A DNA stretch of 64,000 nt from Mesonia mobilis DSM 19841 (GCF_000423405.1 NZ_AUHX01000001.1:496001-560000), one strand, 5' to 3'. Positions 17,393 through 24,885 are shown, counted from the stretch's first letter. A program made the numbers and translations. The notes: generated by a model from the letters alone, not told the origin.

Positions 17393-18139
17393 TTAATGAC
17401 TTTCTAAAATATAGCTTTCTAATTGTTTTAAACTAATTCTGTTTTCGTAAATCGCTTTGCCAATGATGGTTCCTTCGCAACCCATTTCGGCAAGTTTTGG
17501 AAGTTCACCAAACGATGAAATTCCTCCGGAAGCGATCAATTTTATCTTCTCGACTCCGCTCGAAGTGACAGTTTCTGTCAAAATCTTTTTATACAATTCA
17601 AAAGAAGGACCTTCTAACATCCCGTCTTTACTAATATCGGTACAAATCACATATTGAATTCCTTTTTCTTGGTATTGCTGAATGAACGGAATCAAATTTT
17701 CTTCTGAATCTTCTTGCCAACCCGAAACCGCTATTTTTTCGTCATTTGCATCGGCGCCTAAAATGATTTTTTCACTTCCGTATTCTTGAATCCAATTACT
17801 AAAAAGCGATTTATTTTTTACAGCGATGCTTCCTCCGGTAATTTGCTGCGCTCCACTTTCAAAAGCGATACGAAGGTCTTCGTTAGATTTGAGTCCGCCA
17901 CCAAAATCAATCTTCAAACTCGTTTTAGAAGCGATTTCTTCTAAGATTTTATAGTTGACAATATGTTTGCTTTTCGCACCATCTAAATCGACTAAATGTA
18001 AATATTGAATTCCGTAGGCTTCAAATTGTTTAGCCACTTCGATTGGATTTTCATTATAAATTTTCTTGGTATTGTAATCGCCTTTAGAAAGTCGAACACA
18101 TTTGCCGTCTATAATATCTATGGCTGGGATGATTCTCAT
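17393..18139 (-). CDS. hisA: ProFAR isomerase
   Basis: Isomerises ProFAR to PRFAR in a beta/alpha barrel. Marks: [21 protein letters not shown] (catalytic Asp8), HLVDLDGAK near 48, FGGGLKS near 79, [19 protein letters not shown] near 165-182 (second Asp) and [10 protein letters not shown] at 200-209. Length 248 is slightly above usual. The excess lies at residues 190-198 (TVTSSGVEK), where the gene contains a perfect type B palindrome in frame, between the helix after DGMLEG and the strand KLIASGG. That loop lies near the phosphate-binding end but should tolerate insertion. ATG at 18139. Confidence 0.96.
   Translation of the reverse strand: MRIIPAIDIIDGKCVRLSKGDYNTKKIYNENPIEVAKQFEAYGIQYLHLVDLDGAKSKHIVNYKILEEIASKTSLKIDFGGGLKSNEDLRIAFESGAQQITGGSIAVKNKSLFSNWIQEYGSEKIILGADANDEKIAVSGWQEDSEENLIPFIQQYQEKGIQYVICTDISKDGMLEGPSFELYKKILTETVTSSGVEKIKLIASGGISSFGELPKLAEMGCEGTIIGKAIYENRISLKQLESYILESH
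17546..17570. repeat. Type B palindrome inside the hisA coding sequence
   Basis: 25 bases identical to an intergenic copy at 26945-26969 (core tctcgactccgctcga). In hisA it is read in frame on the minus strand as VTSSGVEK. Intergenic identity plus the extra residues relative to typical HisA point to insertion into a functional gene rather than chance similarity. Confidence 0.85.
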
Positions 18140-18168
18140 AATTAAGTTAGATTTCGTTTAGGTTTTTT

Positions 18169-18197
18169 GTCATTCCAGACTTGATCTGGGATCGCAT
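18169..18197. repeat. Palindromic repeat, type A (copy 6)
   Basis: gtcattccagacttgatctgggatcgcat; one mismatch in the stem. In the hisH-hisA gap, followed by a type D copy. Confidence 0.75.
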
Positions 18198-18228
18198 TAC
18201 ATATTTATTTAATTAACATATTCAGGAT

Positions 18229-18258
18229 GTGATGCTGAATCAAGTTCAGCATGACGTA
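18229..18258. repeat. Palindromic repeat, type D (copy 3)
   Basis: Perfect arms gatgctgaa and ttcagcatg around tcaag; ends about 30 bases before the hisH stop. Same A-then-D order as in the hisF-hisIE gap. Confidence 0.8.
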
Positions 18259-18289
18259 TTTTTGTTATTTCAGATTTAAATTAAACAGC

Positions 18290-18922
18290 TCAAATATTTA
18301 TATTCAAAAAGTTATCTAGAATTCTCTCTCCGGCTTGGCTGCTTTTTTCAGGGTGAAATTGTACTCCGAAAAAGTTATTTTTCTTTAAAGCGGAAGCATA
18401 AGCGACATCGTAAGTGGTTTCTGAGATCATCTCGTCACATTTTTCAGCATAAAAACTATGCACGAGGTACATAAATTCTTGTTCTTTTATACCTTGAAAT
18501 AATTCTGTTTGAAGATTAGAAATTTGATTCCACCCAATTTGTGGAACTTTCACTTGATTAGAGAAACGTTTTACTTCTACATCAAAAATCCCAAGCCCTT
18601 TTGTATCGCCTTCTTCAGAATGTTTACACATTAATTGCATCCCTAAACAAATACCCAAAACCGGTTGTGTTAACTCCGGAATGAGTTGATCTAATCCCGT
18701 AGCTTTTAATTTTTTCATCGCACTACTCGCCTCGCCTACACCGGGAAAAATTACTTTATCGGCTTGCTGAATTTCTTCTGGATCATCAGAAAGTTTAGCT
18801 TCAAAACCCAATCGCTGAATCGCAAATTTGATGCTCTGAATATTTCCTGCGCCGTAATTTATTATGACTAAGCCCCCTTTGTTTCCCCCCACGGGGGAAG
18901 ACTTTTGTTCTTTGCTTTTCAT
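18290..18922 (-). CDS. hisH: Imidazole glycerol phosphate synthase, glutamine amidotransferase subunit
   Basis: Class I glutaminase giving ammonia to HisF. The triad is visible: the nucleophilic Cys in LGICLGMQLM, and His and Glu in FGVQFHPEKS near the C-terminus. HisH proteins normally begin almost directly with the strand VIINYGAGN. Here that strand is preceded by about 18 extra residues from ATG 18922 (MKSKEQKSSPVGGNKGGL), and there is no Met just before it. The extra part is encoded by a C/G-rich inverted element at 18868-18904. A GTG at 18952 would extend it further but is less likely. Confidence 0.94.
   Translation of the reverse strand: MKSKEQKSSPVGGNKGGLVIINYGAGNIQSIKFAIQRLGFEAKLSDDPEEIQQADKVIFPGVGEASSAMKKLKATGLDQLIPELTQPVLGICLGMQLMCKHSEEGDTKGLGIFDVEVKRFSNQVKVPQIGWNQISNLQTELFQGIKEQEFMYLVHSFYAEKCDEMISETTYDVAYASALKKNNFFGVQFHPEKSSQAGERILDNFLNINI
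18868..18904. repeat. C/G-rich inverted element forming the HisH N-terminus
   Basis: Runs of C and G (gccccc, ttcccccc, gggggaag) stand out in AT-rich DNA and form the stem ttcccc / ggggaa. Read on the minus strand in frame it gives KSSPVGGNKGGL at the start of HisH. I believe similar elements are dispersed in other Bacteroidota genomes, but this window has only one copy. Confidence 0.55.
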
Positions 18923-18979
18923 TCCTTTATATTTCAAATTGGTATTTCTCACCGCTCACCTCTAAAAATCTCAGTTCTG

Positions 18980-20122
18980 CTAAAGCATTCCTTTGGTACT
19001 TGGTAAAATCATTTTTTCAGTATCACGCTTTACTGCGGCTTTAATAGCTTTGGCGAACGCTTTAAAAATGGCTTCAATTTTATGATGTTCATTTTTTCCT
19101 TCAGCCTTAATATTTAGGTTGGCTTTTGCACCATCTGAAAAAGATTTAAAGAAGTGATAAAACATTTCGGTGGGCATTTTCCCGATCATTTCTCGTTGAA
19201 AATCGGCTTCCCAAACTAACCAATTTCTGCCCCCAAAATCAATCACTACTTGCGCTAAACAATCGTCCATCGGTAAGCAAAAACCGTAACGTTCAATCCC
19301 TAATTTATTCCCTAAAGCTTGCTGAAAAACTTCACCTAAGGCAATCGCTGTATCTTCGATCGTGTGGTGTTCATCGACTTCTAGATCGCCTTTTACCCGA
19401 ATCTTTAAATCCATCTGACCGTGACGCGAAAGCTGATCTAACATATGATCGAAAAATGCAATTCCTGTATCGATCTCGCTTTTTCCGGTTCCATCTAGAT
19501 TTAACTCGATGTCAATATCGGTTTCGTTGGTTTTTCTTTTAATGCTTGACGTTCGATCCTTCAGCTTTAAAAACTCATAAATCTCTTTCCAAGAATCGGT
19601 TTGCAAAGCAATCGCATTTTCAACTTCTTCTTTTTTATTCTGAATTTCATCGGCACCTAAATCTACGTGGGTATTGATAAAAATTCCTTTGCCGCCAAAA
19701 TTGTAAGCAAATTCAACATCGGTTAAGCGGTCACCAACCATAAAAGAGTTTTTCAAATCGTATTTTCCCTCTTCTAAATAACCTTGCTGTTCTAGTAAAC
19801 CGATATTTGGTTTTCGTGTTTCCGCATTATCTTTTGCATAAGTCTTATCGATCAAGCTTTCATTAAATTTTGCACCTTCATTCGCAAAAACTTTTTCTAT
19901 AAAATGCTGAATAGGCCAAAAATCTTTCTCCGGAAATTCTTCTGTTCCCAAACCATCTTGATTAGTGACCATTACCAATTCGTAATCGAGTTCTTTGGCT
20001 ATTTTAGAAAGATAGAAAATCACTTCAGAATAAAATTCAAGCTTTTCCAAGCTATCGATTTGATAATCTTCCGGTTCGTGAATTAACGTTCCGTCTCGAT
20101 CTATAAATAAAACTTTTTTCAT
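18980..20122 (-). CDS. hisB: Bifunctional histidinol-phosphatase / imidazoleglycerol-phosphate dehydratase
   Basis: Performs steps 6 and 8. The N-terminal HAD phosphatase (1-165) has the nucleophile motif [14 protein letters not shown] and [12 protein letters not shown]. The C-terminal IGPD domain (about 190-380) has the manganese-binding histidines in [28 protein letters not shown] and [17 protein letters not shown]. Length 380 matches the fused form. It is 57 bases upstream of hisH, the tightest spacing between his genes apart from the hisIE-thiamine diphosphokinase overlap. Confidence 0.96.
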   Translation of the reverse strand: MKKVLFIDRDGTLIHEPEDYQIDSLEKLEFYSEVIFYLSKIAKELDYELVMVTNQDGLGTEEFPEKDFWPIQHFIEKVFANEGAKFNESLIDKTYAKDNAETRKPNIGLLEQQGYLEEGKYDLKNSFMVGDRLTDVEFAYNFGGKGIFINTHVDLGADEIQNKKEEVENAIALQTDSWKEIYEFLKLKDRTSSIKRKTNETDIDIELNLDGTGKSEIDTGIAFFDHMLDQLSRHGQMDLKIRVKGDLEVDEHHTIEDTAIALGEVFQQALGNKLGIERYGFCLPMDDCLAQVVIDFGGRNWLVWEADFQREMIGKMPTEMFYHFFKSFSDGAKANLNIKAEGKNEHHKIEAIFKAFAKAIKAAVKRDTEKMILPSTKGML

Positions 20123-20137
20123 ATTATTTTCCTTATT

Positions 20138-20216
20138 CCTGCAAGGTTTTGAAAACCTTGTAGGTTTTTGTTATTCCTTGTTTTCTATACCTACAAGGTC
20201 GGAAAGACCTTGCAGG
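20138..20216. repeat. Two inverted copies of a type E palindrome
   Basis: cctgcaaggttttgaaaacc-ttgtagg (20138-20164) and cctacaaggtcggaaagacc-ttgcagg (20190-20216) are each palindromic. They are also inverse copies of each other, so the hisC-hisB transcript can form two small hairpins or one long one. Confidence 0.8.
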
Positions 20217-20239
20217 AAAATATTATCACTTCCTTTTAC

Positions 20240-21295
20240 CTAAATTTCTTTATTTAAAAATTTTAAAGCTTCTACTAGCTTTTTATTTTCTACTGAAGTA
20301 CCAATGGTAAAACGTAAAGTGTTTTCGCAAAGCGGTTGTGTGGTTCGGTTTCTAATCACAATCCCTTTTTCAATTAATTCTTGGTAACGTTCATTGGCAT
20401 CATCTACTTTTACCAAAACAAAATTCGCATCTGTCGGAAAAATCTCTTTGATGAATTTAATTTCCTGTAAAGCAATCATCAAGCGGTTTCTTTCTTCTAA
20501 AATGCTTTCTACTTCATCAAAAACTTCATCTACCGCCAAAACACGCTCCAAAGCTTTTTGCTGCGTTAATTCATTCACATTATAAGGCGGTTTGATCTTA
20601 TTTAGAACTGAAATAATTGCTGCGGAAGCATAGCAAATTCCCAATCGAATTCCTGCCATTCCGTAGGCTTTAGAAAGCGTTTGGGTAACGATTAAATTAG
20701 GATAAAGATCTACAAAACCGATCCAAGTTTCGTAAGAAGAAAAATCGATATACGCTTCATCGATGACTACAATTCCGTTGAAATTTTCTAAAATGGTTTT
20801 GATAGCGCGAGCATCGAAAGCGTTGCCTGTCGGATTATTTGGCGAACAAATAAAAAGTAATTTGGTTTGCTCGTCGACCAATTTTAATATCGATTTTATG
20901 TCTAATTGAAATTCTTCAGTGAGTAAAACTTCCCGATTTTCGATATTATTTATTCCGGTCAAGACCTTATACATTCCGTAAGTTGGCGGAAGCGTAATCA
21001 CATTATCAACACCGGGTTCACAAAAAGCGCGGAAGATTAAATCTAAAACTTCATCGCTACCATTACCAAATAAAATTTGCTCTTCCTTTACGTTCTTCAG
21101 TTTTGCTAAAGCCGATTTTAAATCACGCTGTTGCGGATCTGGATAACGATTCATGCCATTTTCATAGGGATTCTCATTAGCATCAAGAAAAATCATTTCT
21201 GTACCTGAAGCTTTATATTCATCACGCGCCGAAGAATATGGCTGTAATTTTTGTACGTTAGCTCGTACTAAATTTTGTAAATTAAATTCGCTCAT
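20240..21295 (-). CDS. hisC: Histidinol-phosphate aminotransferase
   Basis: PLP class I/II aminotransferase making histidinol phosphate from imidazole acetol phosphate and glutamate. Marks: FLDANENPYENG near residue 32, LFGNGSDEVLDLIFRAF near 75, CSPNNPTGNAF near 150, DEAYIDFS near 178, and the PLP Lys in TQTLSKAYGMAGIRLG near 208. The C-terminal Arg is in LRFTIGT. Length 351 is standard. ATG at 21295 (MSEFNLQNLVRANVQKL). Confidence 0.95.
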   Translation of the reverse strand: MSEFNLQNLVRANVQKLQPYSSARDEYKASGTEMIFLDANENPYENGMNRYPDPQQRDLKSALAKLKNVKEEQILFGNGSDEVLDLIFRAFCEPGVDNVITLPPTYGMYKVLTGINNIENREVLLTEEFQLDIKSILKLVDEQTKLLFICSPNNPTGNAFDARAIKTILENFNGIVVIDEAYIDFSSYETWIGFVDLYPNLIVTQTLSKAYGMAGIRLGICYASAAIISVLNKIKPPYNVNELTQQKALERVLAVDEVFDEVESILEERNRLMIALQEIKFIKEIFPTDANFVLVKVDDANERYQELIEKGIVIRNRTTQPLCENTLRFTIGTSVENKKLVEALKFLNKEI

Positions 21296-21358
21296 ATTTG
21301 TCCTTTTACCACTCGAATATTTTTGAGATGAAATTAATATCTCTATACTTTAGATGAT

Positions 21359-21410
21359 GTGATGCTGTCCCTCGACTCCGCTCGGGATGACCAATAAGTT
21401 CAGCATGACG
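21359..21410. repeat. Composite palindrome: type B-like unit nested in type D
   Basis: Type D arms gatgctg and ttcagcatgacga flank a complete inner palindrome, tccctcgactccgctcggga plus tgacc. The same composite occurs at 22864. It looks like one palindrome inserted into the loop of another. Confidence 0.7.
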
Positions 21411-21423
21411 AATGGTTAATTAT

Positions 21424-21455
21424 CGTCATCCCTGACTTGATCCGGGATCTCATCC
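21424..21455. repeat. Palindromic repeat, type A (copy 7)
   Basis: cgtcatccctgacttgatcc-gggatctcatcc; one mismatch in the stem. Ends 6 bases before the hisD stop codon. Confidence 0.8.
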
Positions 21456-21461
21456 TGATTA

Positions 21462-22745
21462 TTATTCTAAACTCTTTAACCTTAAGCTTACAGCATTTTT
21501 ATGCGCTTGTAAACCTTCTGCTTCTGCCATTAATTCAATTGTTTTTCCAATAGATTTAATTCCCGTTTCATTAATTTTCTGAAAGGTCATACTCTTTTGA
21601 AAACTGTCCAAATTCACTCCGCTATATTGTTTAGCGTAAGCATTTGTGGGTAACGTATGGTTGGTTCCTGAAGCGTAATCTCCCGCACTTTCAGGTGTGT
21701 AATTGCCAATAAAAACTGAACCTGCATTTTGAATTCCGTTGACAAAAAATTCTTCATTTTTTGCGACTACAATAAAATGTTCCGGAGCATATTGATTGAT
21801 CAATTGTAAAGCGATTTCATCATTTTCAACTAAAATTAATTTTGAATTTTCAATGGCTTTTTCTGCAATAGCTTTTCTCGGTAATTCTTTTAGTTGCTGC
21901 TGAATTTTTTCTTCAACTTCTTTTAAAATATCTTCAGAAATAGTGACCAAAATCACCTGACTATCGGCTCCGTGTTCTGCTTGCGAAAGTAAATCTGAAG
22001 CGACAAAGCTTGCGTTAGCAGTTTTATCTGCAAACACCAATAATTCTGAAGGTCCTGCCGGCATATCGATCGCGACATTAAATCTTGTGGCTAGTTGTTT
22101 GGCCACCGTTACAAATTGATTACCCGGACCAAAAATTTTATAAACCTGCGGAATGCTTTCCGTACCAAAAGTTAATCCTGCAATGGCTTGAATACCGCCA
22201 ACTTTAAAGATTTTGGTGACTCCGCATAAATTTGCAGTGTACAAAATAGCCGGATGGATATTGCCTTTTTTATCTGGTGGCGTGCATAAAACAATTTCTT
22301 TACAACCTGCTAATTGCGCCGGAACTGCCAACATTAATATAGTTGAAAACAAAGGTGCAGAACCACCGGGAATATATAATCCCACTTTTTGAATCGGCCG
22401 TTTTTCTTGCCAGCATTTTACTCCGTTTTGCGTTTCAACTTCAACTCGATCGGTTTTTTGAGCAGCGTGAAATTTAGTGATATTCTCTTTCGCTAATTGA
22501 ATAGCTTCTTTTAATTCTGCTGAAATTTCTTTTTCTGCTTGCTGAATTTCTTCCGAAGAAACTTCTATATTTTTAATCACGATCCCATCAAATAAACTCG
22601 TGTATTTTTCGATAGCCTGATCACCTTTAGATCTTACTTCTGTAAAGATTTCGTTTACCGTTGCTTCAATATCATCTACCGTTTGCGTGGGGCGTTTTAA
22701 AACTTCTTCCCAGTTTTTTGATGATGGATTTTTTATGATTTTCAT
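21462..22745 (-). CDS. hisD: Histidinol dehydrogenase
   Basis: Two-step NAD-dependent oxidation of histidinol to histidine, the last step of the pathway. The conserved central block VGLYIPGGSAPLFSTILMLAVPAQLAGC (near 125-150) is present, as are IFGPGNQFVTVAKQ (near 225), the zinc and catalytic region SQAEHGADSQVILVT (near 265) and GDYASGTNHTLPT (near 365). Length 427 is standard. Separated from hisG by 233 bases with four palindromic repeats. Confidence 0.96.
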   Translation of the reverse strand: MKIIKNPSSKNWEEVLKRPTQTVDDIEATVNEIFTEVRSKGDQAIEKYTSLFDGIVIKNIEVSSEEIQQAEKEISAELKEAIQLAKENITKFHAAQKTDRVEVETQNGVKCWQEKRPIQKVGLYIPGGSAPLFSTILMLAVPAQLAGCKEIVLCTPPDKKGNIHPAILYTANLCGVTKIFKVGGIQAIAGLTFGTESIPQVYKIFGPGNQFVTVAKQLATRFNVAIDMPAGPSELLVFADKTANASFVASDLLSQAEHGADSQVILVTISEDILKEVEEKIQQQLKELPRKAIAEKAIENSKLILVENDEIALQLINQYAPEHFIVVAKNEEFFVNGIQNAGSVFIGNYTPESAGDYASGTNHTLPTNAYAKQYSGVNLDSFQKSMTFQKINETGIKSIGKTIELMAEAEGLQAHKNAVSLRLKSLE

Positions 22746-22758
22746 ACTTATATTTTTT

Positions 22759-22784
22759 ACCTCTTGATTATGCTCGAGGTGACA
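22759..22784. repeat. Degenerate type B palindrome
   Basis: acctc(ttgattatgct)cgaggt-gacaaa: the outer arms acctc/gaggt and the trailing gaca are shared with type B, but the centre differs. In the hisG-hisD gap. Confidence 0.45.
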
Positions 22785-22805
22785 AATTCTATTTTTTAAT
22801 TCTTA

Positions 22806-22836
22806 GTTATCCCGGACTTGATCCGGGATCTCATCC
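22806..22836. repeat. Palindromic repeat, type A (copy 8)
   Basis: Perfect core tcccggacttgatccggga, identical in the stem to the copy at 17273. In the hisG-hisD gap. Confidence 0.8.
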
Positions 22837-22863
22837 TACTATCTCTAATTCTATATTGTTGAT

Positions 22864-22915
22864 GTGATGCTGTCCCTCGACTCCACTCGGGATGACCTAG
22901 AAGTTCAGCATTACA
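22864..22915. repeat. Composite palindrome: type B-like unit nested in type D (second copy)
   Basis: Same structure as 21359: gatgctg, inner tccctcgactccactcggga, then ttcagcattac. Differences from the first copy are a few point changes, so the two come from one composite. Confidence 0.7.
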
Positions 22916-22959
22916 CGTTCTAATTTTTTATTATCGCATTTGTATTTAATCTCAAAATA

Positions 22960-22984
22960 CACTTCGACAGACTCAATTTTACAA
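22960..22984. repeat. Decayed type C palindrome overlapping the hisG stop
   Basis: 20 of 25 positions match the type C copy at 17349. The stop codon and last sense codon of hisG lie within its right end. Confidence 0.45.
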
Positions 22985-23830
22985 TACCATTTTTTCTATT
23001 GGGCAAATAAGAATTCCTTCGGCGCCGTTAGTTTTTAACTCGTCGATTACATCCCAAAAAGTTTCTTCATTAATTACAGAATGTAGTGAACTCCAACCTT
23101 CTTTTGCTAATGGCAACACCGTCGGACTCTTCATTCCCGGTAAAATCTCGATGATTTTATCGAGCTTATCTTTAGGAGCATTCAGCAATACATATTTTGA
23201 GGTTCTCGCTTTTAAAACCGACTGGATCCTAAATAAAAGTTTGTCTAAAATCTGATTGGCTTCCGCAGAAATTTGTGGCGAAACCGCTAAAACCGCTTCA
23301 CTTTTTAAAATTTGCTCAACTTCTTTTAAATTGTTTTTGAATAAAGTGCTTCCGCTGGAAACGATATCGACAATTGCATCTGCCAAGCCTATATTCGGAG
23401 CGATTTCTACCGAACCGGAAATTTTGTGTAATTCTGCGTTGATTCCTTTTTCAGCTAAAAAATTCTTGACGGTATTGGGATAAGAAGTGGCTATTTTCTT
23501 TCCTTCTAGATCTTGTAAGCTATTAAAATCATTTTCTTTAGGAACCGCCACCGAAACCCGACATTTAGAAAATCCTAGCTTCTCTACGATTTTTAGATCT
23601 TCGCCTTTTTCAACTAAAAGATTTTCTCCTAAAATAGCTATATCTACCACGCCATCTCTTAAATACTGCGGAATATCGCCGTTTCTTAAGTATAAAACTT
23701 CTAACGGAAAATTACGAGAAGTCGTTTTTAACTGATCTTTTCCGTTATCGATATAAATACCGGCTTCTTTTAAAATTTTAATGGAATCGTCGTGTAAACG
23801 TCCCGATTTTTGAATAGCAATTTTTAACAT
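22979..23830 (-). CDS. hisG: ATP phosphoribosyltransferase, long form
   Basis: First and committed step: ATP plus PRPP to phosphoribosyl-ATP. The 283 residues indicate the long HisG with catalytic domains 1 and 2 (1-205) and a C-terminal ACT-like regulatory domain (210-283, ending ILICPIEKMVL) that binds histidine for feedback inhibition, so no HisZ is needed. DAIVDIVSSGSTLFKNNL near 152-170 is the PRPP loop. It is the first structural gene, 107 bases after the leader peptide stop, and the attenuator hairpin lies between them. Confidence 0.96.
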   Translation of the reverse strand: MLKIAIQKSGRLHDDSIKILKEAGIYIDNGKDQLKTTSRNFPLEVLYLRNGDIPQYLRDGVVDIAILGENLLVEKGEDLKIVEKLGFSKCRVSVAVPKENDFNSLQDLEGKKIATSYPNTVKNFLAEKGINAELHKISGSVEIAPNIGLADAIVDIVSSGSTLFKNNLKEVEQILKSEAVLAVSPQISAEANQILDKLLFRIQSVLKARTSKYVLLNAPKDKLDKIIEILPGMKSPTVLPLAKEGWSSLHSVINEETFWDVIDELKTNGAEGILICPIEKMVL

Positions 23831-23871
23831 TTTTGATTAAAATAAAGTTTGAGCAGTTAAATTTAGGCAAC

Positions 23872-23904
23872 AAAAAACCCGTTTGAAACTACTCAAACGG
23901 GTTT
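23872..23904 (-). terminator. his attenuator terminator hairpin
   Basis: On the minus strand AAACCCGTTTGA (23904-23893) pairs perfectly over 12 bases with TCAAACGGGTTT (23886-23875), loop of 6, followed by TTTTTTG. It lies between the His-rich leader and hisG, where it would stop transcription of the whole operon when histidine is plentiful. Confidence 0.9.
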
Positions 23905-23951
23905 GTAAATTATCTTTGAATTTCATCAAATACATAATCACCTCGCTTGAG
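23892..23951 (-). promoter_or_regulatory. Probable antiterminator pairing of the his attenuator
   Basis: CTCAAGCGAG (23951-23942, the last leader codons) can pair with CCCGTTTGAG (23901-23892, the 5' arm of the terminator): eight Watson-Crick pairs, one G-U and one mismatch. A ribosome stalled at the His codons would leave this segment free and so block the terminator. A ribosome reaching the leader stop would cover it. The pairing is read from sequence; the mechanism is inferred from classic his attenuation. Confidence 0.7.
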
Positions 23952-23994
23952 CGTGGAAGTGAATATGATGGTGATGTAAATTAATTTGTCTCAT
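23938..23994 (-). CDS. hisL: Histidine operon leader peptide
   Basis: An 18-residue ORF, MRQINLHHHHIHFHAQAR, with six His codons (CAT CAC CAT CAT, then CAC and CAC) in eight codons. It ends in TGA at 23938, 33 bases before the terminator hairpin and 107 bases upstream of hisG. Its only likely job is to sense charged tRNA-His by ribosome stalling. A promoter -7 box ends only 8 bases before the ATG, so the message probably has almost no 5' untranslated leader. It is too short for ordinary gene finders. Confidence 0.93.
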   Translation of the reverse strand: MRQINLHHHHIHFHAQAR

Positions 23995-24001
23995 TATTTT
24001 A

Positions 24002-24009
24002 CAAACTTA
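24002..24009 (-). promoter_or_regulatory. -7 box of the his operon promoter
   Basis: TAAGTTTG on the minus strand fits the Bacteroidota TAnnTTTG consensus exactly. A T-rich stretch (ATTTTTTC) lies about 19 bases upstream in place of a clear TTG. Transcription would start within a few bases of the leader ATG at 23994. Confidence 0.65.
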
Positions 24010-24057
24010 TAAATTATTCAGAAGAAAAAATGAATTTTAGAAAAATTTAATATTCGT

Positions 24058-24876
24058 CTAATTGTTACCTAAAATTATTGGTAGTCCTTCATCGCCGCTC
24101 CCAACTACGATTACTTTAGCATTATTCGATTTTGAAAGTTCGACGGTTGCCTGGATTCCTTTTTCTTTTAAAACTTTATCGGTTAACGACTGACTCAAAA
24201 TTGTATTTGCTCTCGCTTTACCTTCGGCCTCAATTTTTTGTCGTTCAGCTTCTTTTTGTGCTTTAGTCAATCTAAATTCGTACTCTAAAGATTCTTGCTC
24301 TTGACGTAATTTACGTTCAATCGCGTCTTTAATAGTCGTTGGCAAAGAAACATCTCTTACTAAAATTTCATTTACTTGTACGTATTGGTTTTTTAGTAAA
24401 AGCTGTGTTTCTTCTAAAATTTCTTTTTGAATAGCTTCTCGCTTACTGGCATATAATTGCTCAGGACTGTAACGACCAACTACTGCTCTAGCGGCAGATC
24501 TAACTGCGGGTTTTAATAATCGTTCGATGTATTTTTCTCCTTTTTCTTTATGAAGTTTTCCTAAATCGTCATATTTAGGCTGAAACCAAGTAGATGCATC
24601 CAGTTTAATTTCTAGTCCGTTAGAACTTAACACCTGCATTTTCTCTTCTAAAGATTGTTGCCGTACTTCGTAAACAAAAACACTGTTCCACGGAGCAACA
24701 AAATGAAAACCTTCGCCCATTGGTGGTTCGTCGGTCACAACACCGCCATCGAGCGTTCTATATAAAACGCCGCCTTCACCAGAACCAATGGTTACTGTTG
24801 CTTTAAATAAAATAATTAAAAATACGATCCCGATGATGATCACGGGAATTAATGCTTTTGGAAATTTGTTGTTCAT
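24058..24876 (-). CDS. Prohibitin (SPFH/Band 7) family protein
   Basis: One N-terminal transmembrane helix (about 10-26) anchors a Band 7 domain (30-190, with GGVLYRTLDGGVVTDEPPMGEGFHFVAPW), followed by a charged coiled coil (185-235). Prohibitins form large ring-shaped membrane assemblies that organise lipids and proteases. Length 272 is normal. The gene is 9 bases downstream of the VWA-like gene on the same strand, so the two probably share a transcript. It ends about 60 bases from the his leader region. Confidence 0.9.
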   Translation of the reverse strand: MNNKFPKALIPVIIIGIVFLIILFKATVTIGSGEGGVLYRTLDGGVVTDEPPMGEGFHFVAPWNSVFVYEVRQQSLEEKMQVLSSNGLEIKLDASTWFQPKYDDLGKLHKEKGEKYIERLLKPAVRSAARAVVGRYSPEQLYASKREAIQKEILEETQLLLKNQYVQVNEILVRDVSLPTTIKDAIERKLRQEQESLEYEFRLTKAQKEAERQKIEAEGKARANTILSQSLTDKVLKEKGIQATVELSKSNNAKVIVVGSGDEGLPIILGNN

Positions 24877-24885
24877 TATATTGAA

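Noticed and set aside
17562-17580. Possible frameshift in hisA around the palindrome
   Set aside because: The frame reads cleanly through the unit into the conserved KLIASGG strand; it is an in-frame insertion, not a break.
14443-22836. Repeated units resembling a CRISPR array
   Set aside because: Copies are far apart, of several families, palindromic and in gene gaps, with no regular spacers and no cas genes.
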